DNA of 64,000 nucleotides from JBPYCR01 sp051846935 (GTDB lineage Bacteria > Bacillota > Bacilli > Bacillales > Amphibacillaceae): the NCBI RefSeq assembly GCF_051846935.1, contig NZ_JBPYCS010000002.1, positions 124,001 to 188,000 on the forward strand, written 5' to 3'. How positions within the stretch are numbered: position 1 is the first letter of the stretch; the number at the start of each line of letters is the position of its first letter. A model generated the notes under the pieces. That model saw nothing but the letters and a program-made list of their open reading frames with translations. It made no database searches and was not told the origin of the DNA. Shown here in pieces: positions 43,240 through 52,974 of the stretch. The position numbers and the translations under genes were made by a program.

Positions 43240-44097
43240 ATGAAAAAATGGGTGTCCGTAGAAAATGTACAGAAAAAAATTGATTCGTTTGAACTTGGTC
43301 CAATTGATTTCGTTATCGAACCAGGTACAATTACTGCTTTAGTAGGCAGCAATGGCTCTGGAAAAAGTACACTGCTTAAATTACTTATAAACCTTGCAAA
43401 ACAAGACACAGGTACTATCGTTCTTTTTGATAAGCAAGTGAGTGGTTCGGATGAAAGCTGGAAAAAACACGTCACTTATCTAGCTCAAACTACAGTTGGT
43501 TTTAACACGTTTACCGGTGAAGCATTAAGAGATCTTATTTCCCGCTGGTATCCTAATTGGGATGAAGCTTCATTCAGAAAAATCGTTCAGCAGCTCGATA
43601 TATCGCTAACAAAGCGGTTCAGCAAGATGTCTCAAGGGGCTCAACAGAAACTAATGCTTGCTTTAGCAATTGCAAGAAATACAGAATTACTTATTTTAGA
43701 TGAACCGACTTCTTTTCTTGATATTCCATCAAAAAGGGCAATAATCGACTTGCTCGTTAACTGGATGGAGCAAGGAGAACGTTCAATTATTTTAGCAACC
43801 CACCAATCTGAGGATATCAAAAAGCTCGCTGACTATATTATCGTTTTAAACGATGGAAAGTCACTCGGTATGTTTGAGAAGGAAACATTAACCGAAGGCT
43901 ATCAGTATTATTGGTTCCATGATGAGGTTCCTTCTGCATCGGTTCCAGGGGAAATCGCGCGTATTGACAACCGGATTTTATCCAATCAACCGGAAGCTAC
44001 AGAATTGCATTTGGAAAAAGGTGGGTTACCATGGAGTAACCGCACCGGGATCAGCTTAGAAGAAGCCATTACACGCTTGCTAACCAACAACAAATAA
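43240..44097 (+). CDS. ABC transporter ATP-binding protein
   Basis: 285 aa. Walker A GSNGSGKST (about 36-44), Q-loop in YLAQTTVGFNTFTGE, signature KMSQGAQQK (a common variant of LSGGQ), Walker B LLILDEPTSFLD and switch His in ATHQSED. The C-terminal 70 aa extend beyond the ATPase, with YWFHDE and a final basic helix, as in YtrB-type subunits. AGAAAGGAG precedes the ATG. It ends the four-gene operon with the two membrane proteins and GntR. Confidence 0.93.
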   Translation: MKKWVSVENVQKKIDSFELGPIDFVIEPGTITALVGSNGSGKSTLLKLLINLAKQDTGTIVLFDKQVSGSDESWKKHVTYLAQTTVGFNTFTGEALRDLISRWYPNWDEASFRKIVQQLDISLTKRFSKMSQGAQQKLMLALAIARNTELLILDEPTSFLDIPSKRAIIDLLVNWMEQGERSIILATHQSEDIKKLADYIIVLNDGKSLGMFEKETLTEGYQYYWFHDEVPSASVPGEIARIDNRILSNQPEATELHLEKGGLPWSNRTGISLEEAITRLLTNNK

Positions 44098-44737
44098 AAG
44101 AACACATAGTGCAGGAAGATAGTAAATTAGAAACAATTTCACTTTATGCGTCCAACATTCTGAATGAATTGCTAATTGACATACAGAATCATCCTATAAA
44201 TCGAGACTGTAATTGTTCTTTTGCTGAAAAAAATAGCACATATCTACTAGCGAACAGTCTCGTGTATGTCGCTTGTTAGCTTATAGAGCGTTATACAAAT
44301 TTATGCAATGAAACGCATTATGTACAATAAAGATGAACCTTCCCATAGTTTAGTCCGCTTCTACGCCTCCCGATGTACATAAAATACTCCTTTAGTTCAT
44401 TACATCATCCACCTGTCTAGCTTATGATGAATACGTAACGAAGTGTATCCGTGATCATTCCCATCCATTTCCTAACATTAATTATTTATACCTAATTTTG
44501 GATATCCAAAAAATCATTGTAGAGGGTGTGATTTTTTAACATTTTTGCTCATGGAATATACACGCTTTCCGTGGGCGAATAGTGAGCCTCCGCTTGCTAT
44601 GCGCTGTAGGGTCTCATCGATCTCTTTCTTCCCGCAGGACAACTAATTCTGTTCGTATTGACAAATTACCCATCCACCTATATGGTTAGTCACATAAGTA
44701 ATCAACTAATTAAATGAATGTTAAGAAAAGGAGTGTT
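44098..44737. other. Gene-free stretch between ABC operon and RND pump
   Basis: 640 bp. CGAGACTGT (44202-44210) and ACAGTCTCG (44254-44262) form a long-range inverted repeat. 44560-44640 is a decayed copy of the repeat superfamily (separate entry). No reading frame with a ribosome binding site was found before 44726. Confidence 0.45.
44560..44640 (+). repeat. Decayed repeat-superfamily copy
   Basis: CACGCTTTCCGTGGGC, then GTGAGCCTCC...GGTCTCAT (central stem) and CTTCCCGCAGGA. This follows the block order of 63340-63470 but lacks the outer ends. Confidence 0.65.
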
Positions 44738-47700
44738 ATGCCTATGCTATCGTTTTTATTAAAAAGAAAGGTCATTGTTGGATTATTTATATCATTCATT
44801 TTTGTCTTCGGATTTTACGGGTTTACGAAGCTTGACAAGGAATTATTTCCGCCAATTTCATTCGACCAAGCATTGATTATGATCGAAACAGAGGATATGC
44901 CCGCAGCAGATGTCGAACAATTTATCAGTAAACCAATAGAACAATCGATCGGAAGTTTAAAGGGAGTGGAGAGATACCGGTCTACGTCATCGATCGGAAA
45001 TAGTACGTTTTACATATCAATGGAAAAAGGAAATGGGCATGCCATTACAAAAGATATAGAAACAACGGTTTATGGCTTACGCGATGATCTTTACGGAGTA
45101 AAAGACATTTATGTAATGCAATTTTCTACCGATCAGCCATTTGAATTTTATATGGACATTTCTGGAGCTAGCAAAGAAGAAATGACGGATGTGGCCCAAC
45201 AGGTGATTAAGCCACGATTAGAAGCTCTACCAGAAGTACGTGAAGCTTTACTAGCAGGCGTCAGCGAGCGAGAAATCGTAGTAGAATTAAACTCAAAGAA
45301 GTTGAAAGAGACTGGGATTGAGCAAGAATCTGTTATACAAGCAATTAATGAAGCACGTATAAATGAATCAATTGGAGAATTAACGAACGAAAAAAACTCT
45401 CCATCCCTACGTTGGCATACTGCATTTTCAACAATCGAAGATATACGTACCATATCCCTCCCTTCACATAGTGGTCTTCTACAATTAAGTGACATAGCAA
45501 CGATTGAAGAAAAGACCAGCGAACAAAATGATATAGCTTGGAAAAATGGCAGCTCTGATTTTATTTTAGTACAAATTGGACGTGTAAATGATGTTACTCA
45601 AATTGAAATGGCTGAAGCCGTACGTAATGAAATAAAAAATATAAATAACGAAGGCTTGCTCGGTAACGTCAAAATAGAGGAAATTGTCGCACAAGCCGAC
45701 TACGTTGAAAATGCAATTGCTGGAATGACAGACAATATCCTTATTGGTGCGATTATCGCTATTGTCGTATTATTACTATTCTTACGAAATATTCGTGCTA
45801 CATTTATTGTTGCACTTTCCATTCCAGCTTCTATTTTACTTACCGTATTAATGCTACGTCTTTTTGATTACAGTTTAAATCTAGCCAGCTTAATTGGACT
45901 AGGATTAGGAATTGGAATGATGGTGGATGCTTCCATCGTTGTGCTTGAATCTATTTATAAAAAGAAAGAGCTAGGACTTAACAACAAAGCAGCCGTTATT
46001 AGCGGTACAAAAGAAGTAGCAACTGCTGTATTTGCTTCCATGTTAACAACGATTGTCGTTTTTTTACCAATTGGAATTTTAGATGACGACATTGGAAAAA
46101 CAGTATTTATATTAGCGATTGTTATTACAATAACGCTCCTAAGCTCTGTGCTTGTTTCCTTCACATGGATTCCTGTTTTATCTGAAAACTTTTTAAAGGT
46201 TAGGAAGCGAAAAACAAAAACGAAAAAAAGCGTTATTGATCAGTACGGCCGTACACTTACATGGGTTACTAAGAAAAAACGACGGCGCCTTAGTATTATA
46301 AGTCTGTTTCTAGTTCTGTTTATTAGTTCTTTTTTCCTCTTAACAAAGGTACCTATGACTATATTACCGGATATTCTTAATCGTTATGCTGAAGTCATTG
46401 TACAATTCGAGCCAGGGACGACACCATCTGAACGAGAGTTAGTTGCTAAAAAAATTAATGAGCAATTGGAGACGATTCAAGATATCGATCGCAACATTAC
46501 GATTGATAATGTAGAGATGCTCATAACGCTTGTTAATATGACACCAGAAAAAGAGAAGACCCGTGAGCAGGATGAAATAAATGAGGAAATATTGCGGAAA
46601 ATCCGTGAACTTGAAGCCGATTTTCCTATCGCAAATGTAATGTCTTCTGTGGAAGGTACATCGGACTTCCCAGTCGAAATTACCATCCACGGTGAAAGTT
46701 TCAATGAACTAACTGACATTGCAAATGACTTTTCCAATCAATTAAAGCAAGTCGATGGTATTGTTTCTACTACTATTGAAGGAAATAAAGTAATGGACGA
46801 ATTTGTCGTTGAATTAAACGAGGAAAAGATAGAAGAAGACGAACTAACTGCTCGTTTTATTCAACAGAACGTACGAACTCTATTTGCCAAAATGCCAGCC
46901 GGTGAACTCGTGCAACAAGGGAATATTACCCCTATTTATGTAAAAAATGATAGTTCTATTGAGAATAAACGCGATTTATTGAATTACAAAATTGAAACAC
47001 CGTATGGGGAAGAAAAGCTGTCAACGTATGTTCGTATCGTTAAACAAACTACTCCGACACAGATTGATCGAGAAGATGGCGAACGTTTTATTAAAGTGAC
47101 AGCTGATTTTGAAGGAAAAGATATGGGGACAATCAATCGAGATATCCAAAAACTTATCCAAGACTTCACTGTAAAAAGCGGATACACACTTGCTGTGAGT
47201 GGCGATTTAGAGCAACAGCAACAAACTGCAGAGGATATGATTGTTATTCTAGCGATTTCGTTGTTTCTCGTATTTGTAGTGCTTGCTATTCAATTTAATA
47301 GCGTTAAACAGCCATTTATTATTTTGTCTATTGTCCCGCTTACAATGACTGGTGTCATCATAGGTTTGTTTTTAACACAAAAAGAATTAAATGTTATATC
47401 CGGAATAGGTGTTATTATGTTAGTTGGTATCGTGCTAAACAACGGGATTCTGCTAATCGATCGAATAAAACAATTAAGAAATGATGGCATCTCTGTAAAC
47501 GATGCTGTTATAAATGCTGGGAAGGATCGAATTCGACCAATATTCATGACTACTTTAACTACGGTTGGTGGGATGATCCCATTAGCGTTAGCAACCGGAT
47601 CGTCCAGTGGGTACCAATCGCCCCTTGCTGTCGTCATTATTTCCGGCTTGTTATTTGCAACCTTCATCACATTACTATTAATTCCTTCTGTATATTTGCT

Positions 47701-47788
47701 ATTTGAAGATATCGGCAGAGGAATGCATCGAATTTTTCGCAAAAGGAAACAAAGCCCTATTGTTATAAAAAAAGAACGATCGAGTTAA
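44738..47788 (+). CDS. RND family efflux transporter (SwrC/AcrB-like)
   Basis: About 1016 aa with the RND layout: TM1 at about 10-30, a large extracytoplasmic loop, and TM2-6 at about 330-470. Then come TM7 near 520, a second large loop, and TM8-12 at about 830-1000. Visible are FPPISFDQALIMIETEDM, the TM4 segment GLGLGIGMMVDASIVVLE with the proton-relay Asp, and GDLEQQQQTAEDM. Gram-positive members such as SwrC export surfactin-like lipopeptides or other lipids. No membrane-fusion partner is encoded nearby. AAAAGGAG ends 4 bp before the ATG at 44738 and 10 bp before the one at 44744; either may be used. Confidence 0.92.
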   Translation: MPMLSFLLKRKVIVGLFISFIFVFGFYGFTKLDKELFPPISFDQALIMIETEDMPAADVEQFISKPIEQSIGSLKGVERYRSTSSIGNSTFYISMEKGNGHAITKDIETTVYGLRDDLYGVKDIYVMQFSTDQPFEFYMDISGASKEEMTDVAQQVIKPRLEALPEVREALLAGVSEREIVVELNSKKLKETGIEQESVIQAINEARINESIGELTNEKNSPSLRWHTAFSTIEDIRTISLPSHSGLLQLSDIATIEEKTSEQNDIAWKNGSSDFILVQIGRVNDVTQIEMAEAVRNEIKNINNEGLLGNVKIEEIVAQADYVENAIAGMTDNILIGAIIAIVVLLLFLRNIRATFIVALSIPASILLTVLMLRLFDYSLNLASLIGLGLGIGMMVDASIVVLESIYKKKELGLNNKAAVISGTKEVATAVFASMLTTIVVFLPIGILDDDIGKTVFILAIVITITLLSSVLVSFTWIPVLSENFLKVRKRKTKTKKSVIDQYGRTLTWVTKKKRRRLSIISLFLVLFISSFFLLTKVPMTILPDILNRYAEVIVQFEPGTTPSERELVAKKINEQLETIQDIDRNITIDNVEMLITLVNMTPEKEKTREQDEINEEILRKIRELEADFPIANVMSSVEGTSDFPVEITIHGESFNELTDIANDFSNQLKQVDGIVSTTIEGNKVMDEFVVELNEEKIEEDELTARFIQQNVRTLFAKMPAGELVQQGNITPIYVKNDSSIENKRDLLNYKIETPYGEEKLSTYVRIVKQTTPTQIDREDGERFIKVTADFEGKDMGTINRDIQKLIQDFTVKSGYTLAVSGDLEQQQQTAEDMIVILAISLFLVFVVLAIQFNSVKQPFIILSIVPLTMTGVIIGLFLTQKELNVISGIGVIMLVGIVLNNGILLIDRIKQLRNDGISVNDAVINAGKDRIRPIFMTTLTTVGGMIPLALATGSSSGYQSPLAVVIISGLLFATFITLLLIPSVYLLFEDIGRGMHRIFRKRKQSPIVIKKERSS

Positions 47789-47898
47789 ATGAACTTGTAT
47801 ACTAGACGTTGACGAAAGCACGTACGATTATCGGTTATTTGTCAAATAACGTTTGTGATGTATTTTAAGTCGAGGAATACCTCCTAATAAATAGAACA

Positions 47899-48390
47899 AA
47901 AACATGAAAGGTTACGCTCTAATTTCGCTGACCTGCACTACAGACGATTGCTTTCCATGAGCACGGCCTCCGCTGCTGTAGCTCCTCTATCCGAGTCGCT
48001 ACAGGGTTCTTCGGGCTCATACTATTTCCGTAGGAGTCCGTCGACTTCCGTTCCAGTCAGCTTTAAAAGTGGGAATAGCCTTATTGCACACACTTCAACG
48101 CTGTTTAATTGGGATTGGAGTGTGTTTTTTATGGTTTATGCTTTGTATTGTATTTTTTTCTACAGGTTTTCGTTTGAAATAAAGCATAATTTTGATTCTT
48201 CGTAAGCTTCTGTACCCATAAGCGGATTGACAAGCGATTTTCCTCCTGGATATGGTTTTTGACGCCTTTTATTCTACAAGGAAATTCACTTGTTTTCTAT
48301 TAGAAAATAAAAATGACGTTAATGAAATCCCTTCACATTTCCCTACCAAAAAGTAATGTGATTTTTCTTCACTAACGTCATATATTGTAC
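47899..48390 (+). repeat. Interspersed repeat, family 1 copy C (longest)
   Basis: Most complete copy. It has AAACATGAAAGGTTACGCTC, GCACTACAGACGA and nested stems ATGAGC...GCTCAT and CTGTAGC...GCTACAG. CCGTAGGAGTCCGTCGACTTCCG comes next. The hairpin ACACTTCAACG...ATTGGAGTGT follows with TTTTTT. The inner segment with GCTTCTGTACCCATAAGCG is shared with copy B, and the 3' block TGACGTTA...TATATTGTAC is shared with copy A. It lies 110 bp downstream of the RND gene in the same direction. A flanking 48391-48653 stretch shows no credible gene. Confidence 0.85.
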
Positions 48391-48653
48391 AGCCCGATTA
48401 TCGATATTTAGATGATTGTACGTGCTTCTATTTATTGCATTACATTGAATTGGACGGGCACCAACTTCTATGGGAGCAGCAAATACTTTTATGGAAGAAT
48501 GATTTTCAATCAATTTGCGAATTCTGAAGTATACACAGGCTGTCATTTCCTCAACTCACATGAAGCAATAAGGAGTGAAAACAATCCATCTGAGCACACA
48601 GCAACAATTATTGCTGTTGTCCTTCCTGGTTGATAATCTAAACTGTTTTTTCA

Positions 48654-48884
48654 TTAAGCGTTTGTTAATTGTACTATTTGTTCATTGCGCTTCTGTTTTT
48701 CCGTCTCAGATGCTAAATCGTATTTTTTCAATAAATGAAATAATTCATTTAACAACAATTGATCTGGTTCGTTTGTCAAAAGGATACGGCACTGTTTTGT
48801 AATATGTTCTGGAAGAAATTCACTTTGGTCGCTCAGCTTTTTACGAACGTCTGCTAGCGAATGGTCAATATTGCAAGTCCCCAT
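48654..48884 (-). CDS. Small conserved Bacillaceae protein, unknown function
   Basis: 76 aa, acidic-helical, no membrane segment: DHSLADVRKKLSDQ, then LLNELFHLLKKYDLAS and a charged tail. It resembles short group-specific proteins of bacilli; no domain name is certain. The ATG at 48884 has GGAG 8 bp upstream; the frame is open to 48932. It lies downstream of the nrd terminator on the same strand. Confidence 0.65.
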   Translation of the reverse strand: MGTCNIDHSLADVRKKLSDQSEFLPEHITKQCRILLTNEPDQLLLNELFHLLKKYDLASETEKQKRNEQIVQLTNA

Positions 48885-48990
48885 CTTTATCTCTCCATTC
48901 ATTTTTTTGTCGGTTCTCGTTTCGGAAATCAACTACGTACGAGTTGGTTTGTTTATATGTTATTTAACGTATAAATTAATCTCTTATATA

Positions 48991-49024
48991 AAAAGCCCGA
49001 TCCACTTTAATTGGATCGGGCTTT
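48991..49024 (-). terminator. Terminator of the ribonucleotide reductase operon
   Basis: AAAGCCCGATCC / GGATCGGGCTTT, 12-bp stem with a 9-base loop; the minus strand continues TTTATATAAG. Confidence 0.9.
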
Positions 49025-49038
49025 GCTGCGACTTGAGC

Positions 49039-50082
49039 TTACAAATCATCAAAGCCGTTCAAATCACTCGTCTTTGTATATTGTCTTGATTTTTGCTCGA
49101 AAAAGTCCGTTTTCGTCCCATCGAAATTATCGACGTACGCACGAATCCATTTCATTGGATTTTCCACGTGTTCTGGATAAATTTCATTTAAGCCCATCAT
49201 GCGTAACATTTTATTCGCACGATATTTAACGTAGCCTGCCATTTCTTCTAGGTCGATTCCTTCTACGTTTGCAAGCACATAGGAGGACCATTCAATCTCA
49301 AGTTCTACCGATGTTTTAAAGCTATCATAAACCCAATCGATCAATTCAGCATTATTGTGTTCTAGATTCTCAGCTAATGTTGCGCGAAACAATTCGGAAA
49401 TAAAACGACCGTGCTCCAGTTCATCTCGGTTTATATAGCTAACCATCGTTGACGTGCCTACCATCTTATTATGTCGTGCTAGGTTGTAGAAAAATGCAAA
49501 GCCAGAATAAAAGAACATACCTTCTAACAAGGCAGTGTACACCATTGTTTTTAATATATTTTCTATTGTCGGCTCTTCTACAAATGCATTATAATGCTCG
49601 GTTATATACTGGTTTCGCTTTAATAAAACTGGATCCGTTCTCCCAAGATTAAAAGCTTCATTTTGTTCGCCAAGCGAAACGACCGATGACAAAACATAGG
49701 AATAACTTTCATTATGCACCGCTTCTTGCTGCGCGATAACAGCCATAATGGACTGCACCGATGCGTCGGTCGCATATAATGATAATAGCAGTGCTGTTCG
49801 TGTTTGTGGTGCATCTAATGTTGATAATAAACCGATAATTTTCAAGTAAGCATCTTGTTCTTCTTTTGTTAGGTTTGGAAATTGTTTTACATCACTTGCC
49901 ATACTTACTTCGTCAGCTTGCCAATAATTCCCAACGAGACGCTTGTACATCTTATACCAATGTGGATAAGCAATATCGTTCCAATTTAATATTCCGCTCG
50001 ACTTACCTCCAAATAAACCTGTCGATTTGTTCGGGTTGCGAGGGTCTAATGTTTTCGCTTTCTCAAGCAAAGCTTTTGACAT
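49039..50082 (-). CDS. nrdB: Class I ribonucleotide reductase beta subunit
   Basis: 347 aa. Metal and radical residues appear: QADEVSMASD (first carboxylate), QQEAVHNESYSYV with Glu, His at +3 and a Tyr at +7 in the position of the radical tyrosine, ALLEGMFFYSGFAF, and RDELEHGRF. The C-terminal tail TSDLNGFDDL is the acidic peptide that docks on the alpha subunit. It makes the radical needed for reduction of NDPs to dNDPs. It overlaps the flavodoxin gene by 20 bp, so the three nrd-locus genes are translationally coupled. Confidence 0.95.
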   Translation of the reverse strand: MSKALLEKAKTLDPRNPNKSTGLFGGKSSGILNWNDIAYPHWYKMYKRLVGNYWQADEVSMASDVKQFPNLTKEEQDAYLKIIGLLSTLDAPQTRTALLLSLYATDASVQSIMAVIAQQEAVHNESYSYVLSSVVSLGEQNEAFNLGRTDPVLLKRNQYITEHYNAFVEEPTIENILKTMVYTALLEGMFFYSGFAFFYNLARHNKMVGTSTMVSYINRDELEHGRFISELFRATLAENLEHNNAELIDWVYDSFKTSVELEIEWSSYVLANVEGIDLEEMAGYVKYRANKMLRMMGLNEIYPEHVENPMKWIRAYVDNFDGTKTDFFEQKSRQYTKTSDLNGFDDL

Positions 50083-50497
50083 CTTGCAGCACTCCTTCCA
50101 GCCAATAATCTATACGCTGTTCCTGATAGCCTCGCGGCGATTGTTCAATTTTTAAAGGCTCCCATTTGCTGTTGTAAAAGATGGCTAACTTTTCAGCTGC
50201 CTTACAAAATAGGGCGTCCCCACCGAACTGTGTATCACCCGTTCCAAAAACGGCCACATTCTCCGGCTTGTAGCCAACCTCCCGAACGAAATCCTTTACT
50301 TCGTCCGGAGTGGCACCTTCCTCCCACGTAAACGTGCCGAGGAAGAGATAGTCATAACGGGAAACATCAACAAACGGGTCGATTCCAATTTCATGCATGT
50401 CAACATGAAGTCCATCATCAATCAAACGATTATGAATAAACGTTGCAACCTCTTCCGTGTTTCCGCTATACGACAAATACGCAATTAAAATATTCAA
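50063..50497 (-). CDS. Flavodoxin in the ribonucleotide reductase operon
   Basis: 144 aa. FMN phosphate loop SYSGNT (about 10-15), TFTWEEGATPDEVKDFV (50s-loop region) and FGTGDTQFGG (90s loop), all standard flavodoxin features. It is longer than NrdI and has the TFTW.EG loop NrdI lacks. TTG start overlapping the nrdA stop (TTGA), and its end overlaps nrdB. It probably supplies electrons for forming or repairing the metal cofactor of the beta subunit, a role inferred from operon position. Confidence 0.9.
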   Translation of the reverse strand: MNILIAYLSYSGNTEEVATFIHNRLIDDGLHVDMHEIGIDPFVDVSRYDYLFLGTFTWEEGATPDEVKDFVREVGYKPENVAVFGTGDTQFGGDALFCKAAEKLAIFYNSKWEPLKIEQSPRGYQEQRIDYWLEGVLQDVKSFA

Positions 50498-52731
50498 CTT
50501 TCACACCACTCACATTCCTCAATGTCGTTAGATGTTGAACGTACATAATATGTTGTCTTTAATCCTTCTCGCCATGCCTGTATATGCAAATCGAGTAGAA
50601 CGGATGCCCGTATCGTATTCGGAACATATAAGTTAAATGAAATACTCTGATCCACATGCTTTTGTCTTGCTGCATTTTGTTTAACAGACCATCTTTGATC
50701 AACAATATATGCGGATCGTCGATAAATGTTATATGTTCTATGATCCAAATCAGGTGCTGTAGTCGGAATTTTAAAGTCCTTTTTCTCTTCATTATAAAAC
50801 GCTTTGAAGATCGGATCGATACTCGCAGTTGAACCAGCAATCATTGACGTTGAAGAGTTTGGAGCAACTGCCATTAAATAGCCATTACGCATTCCGTTCT
50901 CTGCAACTGCTTCTTTCAACTCTGTCCACGCTTCATCTTTATACCCTTTGCTTTCAAAATATACACCCGTTTGCCATTTGCTGCCCTCAAACGCTGGATA
51001 GCTTCCTTTTTCCTTGCTTAATTCCATACTATTTTTAATTGTTAAATAGGCAATTTTTTCATATAGTTCATCCGCATATGCTACTGCTTCATCTGATTCC
51101 CACTCTATATTTTTTAAAGCGAGTAAATGGTGCCAACCGAAAGTACCCAATCCGATTGCACGGTATTTTTGATTTGTTAATTGTGTTTGTTTGATCGGCA
51201 ATGTGTTGATTTCAATTACGTTATCAAGCATACGCACTTGAACTTTAAGCAGTCTATCAAGCACATTGTCTGGAACTGCTTTACCTAAGTTAATGGAGCT
51301 TAAATTACAAACGACATAGTCTCCTGTTTTATATTTCTTAACAATTGTATCTTCGTTTTCAATATATTCTTCGATAAATTCAGTTGGTGACTGGTTTTGT
51401 GTAATTTCCGTACAAAGATTAGAGCAGTAAATCATTCCATTGTGTTCGTTATTATTCGTACGGTTTACTTCATCGCGATAGAACATAAATGGTGTTCCCG
51501 ATTCAAGCTGTGACTTTAAGATTCGTTTCATAATCTCGATTGCTGGAACTTTTTTCTTCGATAGTAAATCCGATTGGACACATTCCTCATACTTTTTCCG
51601 CCATGTTCCCGTTCCTCTTTCTTCATCATAAAAGTCTTCAAGTGAGTATCCCATCACTTGACGTACTTCATGTGGGTCAAATAAATACCAGTCGCCACGA
51701 TTTTCCACTTGCTCCATGAAATAATCAGGCAAACAAACACCAAGGAAGATATCGTGAGCGCGCATCCGCTCATCCCCATTATTCAACTTAAGATCAAGGA
51801 AGGATTCAATGTCCATGTGCCAAATATCAAGATATACAGCAATTGCTCCTTTTCTCGTCCCAAGCTGATCGACATTAACAGCTGTATTATTCAACTGTCT
51901 AATCCATGGCACAACACCGCTTGACATTCCTTTATACCCCTTAATAGAGCTTCCTCGTGCACGAATTTTACCCATGTACACACCAATGCCGCCACCATTT
52001 TTTGATAACTTCGCAATATCAGTGTTGCTGTCATATATTGATTGCAAGCTATCATCTACTGTATCAATAAAACAGCTCGATAATTGCCCATGTGTTTTTC
52101 CTGCATTTGTCATCGTTGGTGTAGCCACCGTCATATATAAATTGCTCAATGCCCAATAGGCCTCTAATACTAATTCCGTACGCTTAGTTTTTGCTTCATC
52201 TTGCATTAAATACATTGCAATAATCATCCAACGTTCCTGTGGCAATTCAAATGTGTTTTTTGCATGGTCTGTCGCCAAATAGCGCGTAGCAAACGTGTAT
52301 AAGCCTAAATAATCAAATAAACGATCTCGTTCCGCGTCAATTTGCTCTGCAAAGTGATCAATTTCTGACTTCGTATATTTGTCCAGTATATGAGAAGAGT
52401 AAATGCCCTTTGTTGTTAGCGTATCAATCAATTGATAAAAGTCACCATATTTTTCAGCGGCAGCATAGCCTCTATTTTGGGCGGCTTTTTCATATAGACC
52501 ATGCAAATATACACGGCTAGCAACAAATGTCCAAGCAGGGCTTGCTTCATCAATATTTTCCAATGCATTTTTTACGAGTGTTTCGACAAGCTTATCCGTA
52601 GAGGCGTCTTCTGGAACTGTGCGATGTGCTTTCTCAATATATTGCTCCGTCTCAAGCCCTAACCCTTTCACCGCTTCTTCTATTAAGGCATCCAGTTTAT
52701 GTGTTTGTTTCATTCCTGCTTTTGTCACCAT
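50494..52731 (-). CDS. nrdA: Class I ribonucleotide reductase alpha subunit
   Basis: 745 aa. Catalytic-site features: TPTMTNAGKTHGQLSSCFIDT (first redox Cys), GIGVYMGKIRARGSSI, CNLSSINLGK (thiyl-radical Cys and neighbours), MAVAPNSSTSMIAGSTASI, and a C-terminal CEWC redox pair. The N-terminus goes directly into the ten-helix region without a recognisable ATP-cone, so overall allosteric activity control may be absent. The ATG at 52731 has GGGAGG 7 bp upstream. First gene of the operon, behind a promoter with two NrdR-like boxes. Confidence 0.95.
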   Translation of the reverse strand: MVTKAGMKQTHKLDALIEEAVKGLGLETEQYIEKAHRTVPEDASTDKLVETLVKNALENIDEASPAWTFVASRVYLHGLYEKAAQNRGYAAAEKYGDFYQLIDTLTTKGIYSSHILDKYTKSEIDHFAEQIDAERDRLFDYLGLYTFATRYLATDHAKNTFELPQERWMIIAMYLMQDEAKTKRTELVLEAYWALSNLYMTVATPTMTNAGKTHGQLSSCFIDTVDDSLQSIYDSNTDIAKLSKNGGGIGVYMGKIRARGSSIKGYKGMSSGVVPWIRQLNNTAVNVDQLGTRKGAIAVYLDIWHMDIESFLDLKLNNGDERMRAHDIFLGVCLPDYFMEQVENRGDWYLFDPHEVRQVMGYSLEDFYDEERGTGTWRKKYEECVQSDLLSKKKVPAIEIMKRILKSQLESGTPFMFYRDEVNRTNNNEHNGMIYCSNLCTEITQNQSPTEFIEEYIENEDTIVKKYKTGDYVVCNLSSINLGKAVPDNVLDRLLKVQVRMLDNVIEINTLPIKQTQLTNQKYRAIGLGTFGWHHLLALKNIEWESDEAVAYADELYEKIAYLTIKNSMELSKEKGSYPAFEGSKWQTGVYFESKGYKDEAWTELKEAVAENGMRNGYLMAVAPNSSTSMIAGSTASIDPIFKAFYNEEKKDFKIPTTAPDLDHRTYNIYRRSAYIVDQRWSVKQNAARQKHVDQSISFNLYVPNTIRASVLLDLHIQAWREGLKTTYYVRSTSNDIEECEWCES

Positions 52732-52758
52732 AATAAAACCTCCCAAAGATTAAATAAT

Positions 52759-52815
52759 TTATAATTGTTTGCTTAAAAAATCGACAGAATAGTAGTTTCT
52801 ACCCTCCCATCCCAT
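52759..52815 (-). CDS. Possible 18-codon leader ORF before nrdA
   Basis: ATG at 52815, product MGWEGRNYYSVDFLSKQL, with AAAGGTGA about 10 bp upstream. It is the end of a 71-codon open stretch (52974-52759) that has no other ATG, GTG or TTG. It may be a regulatory leader, a decayed gene, or chance. Confidence 0.25.
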   Translation of the reverse strand: MGWEGRNYYSVDFLSKQL

Positions 52816-52974
52816 CGATTCGATTTCACCTTTGTGTATTTTTAATAAGTAATAGCAAATCTTGTTGTCGTTTGCTATACTATAATAGCTAAACTGTCCA
52901 TTAATTGGTATGTAATTTGTATTAAATCCTGACTTGCGTACACCTTGATCATCCCTCCGGAAAAATGGCCGAAA

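Noticed and set aside
47290..47742. 150-codon minus-strand frame inside the RND gene
   Set aside because: Antisense shadow of conserved transmembrane segments; no start signal and no family resemblance.
48343..48633. Overlapping 67- and 73-codon frames after repeat copy C
   Set aside because: They overlap each other on opposite strands and partly lie in repeat sequence; no start signals.
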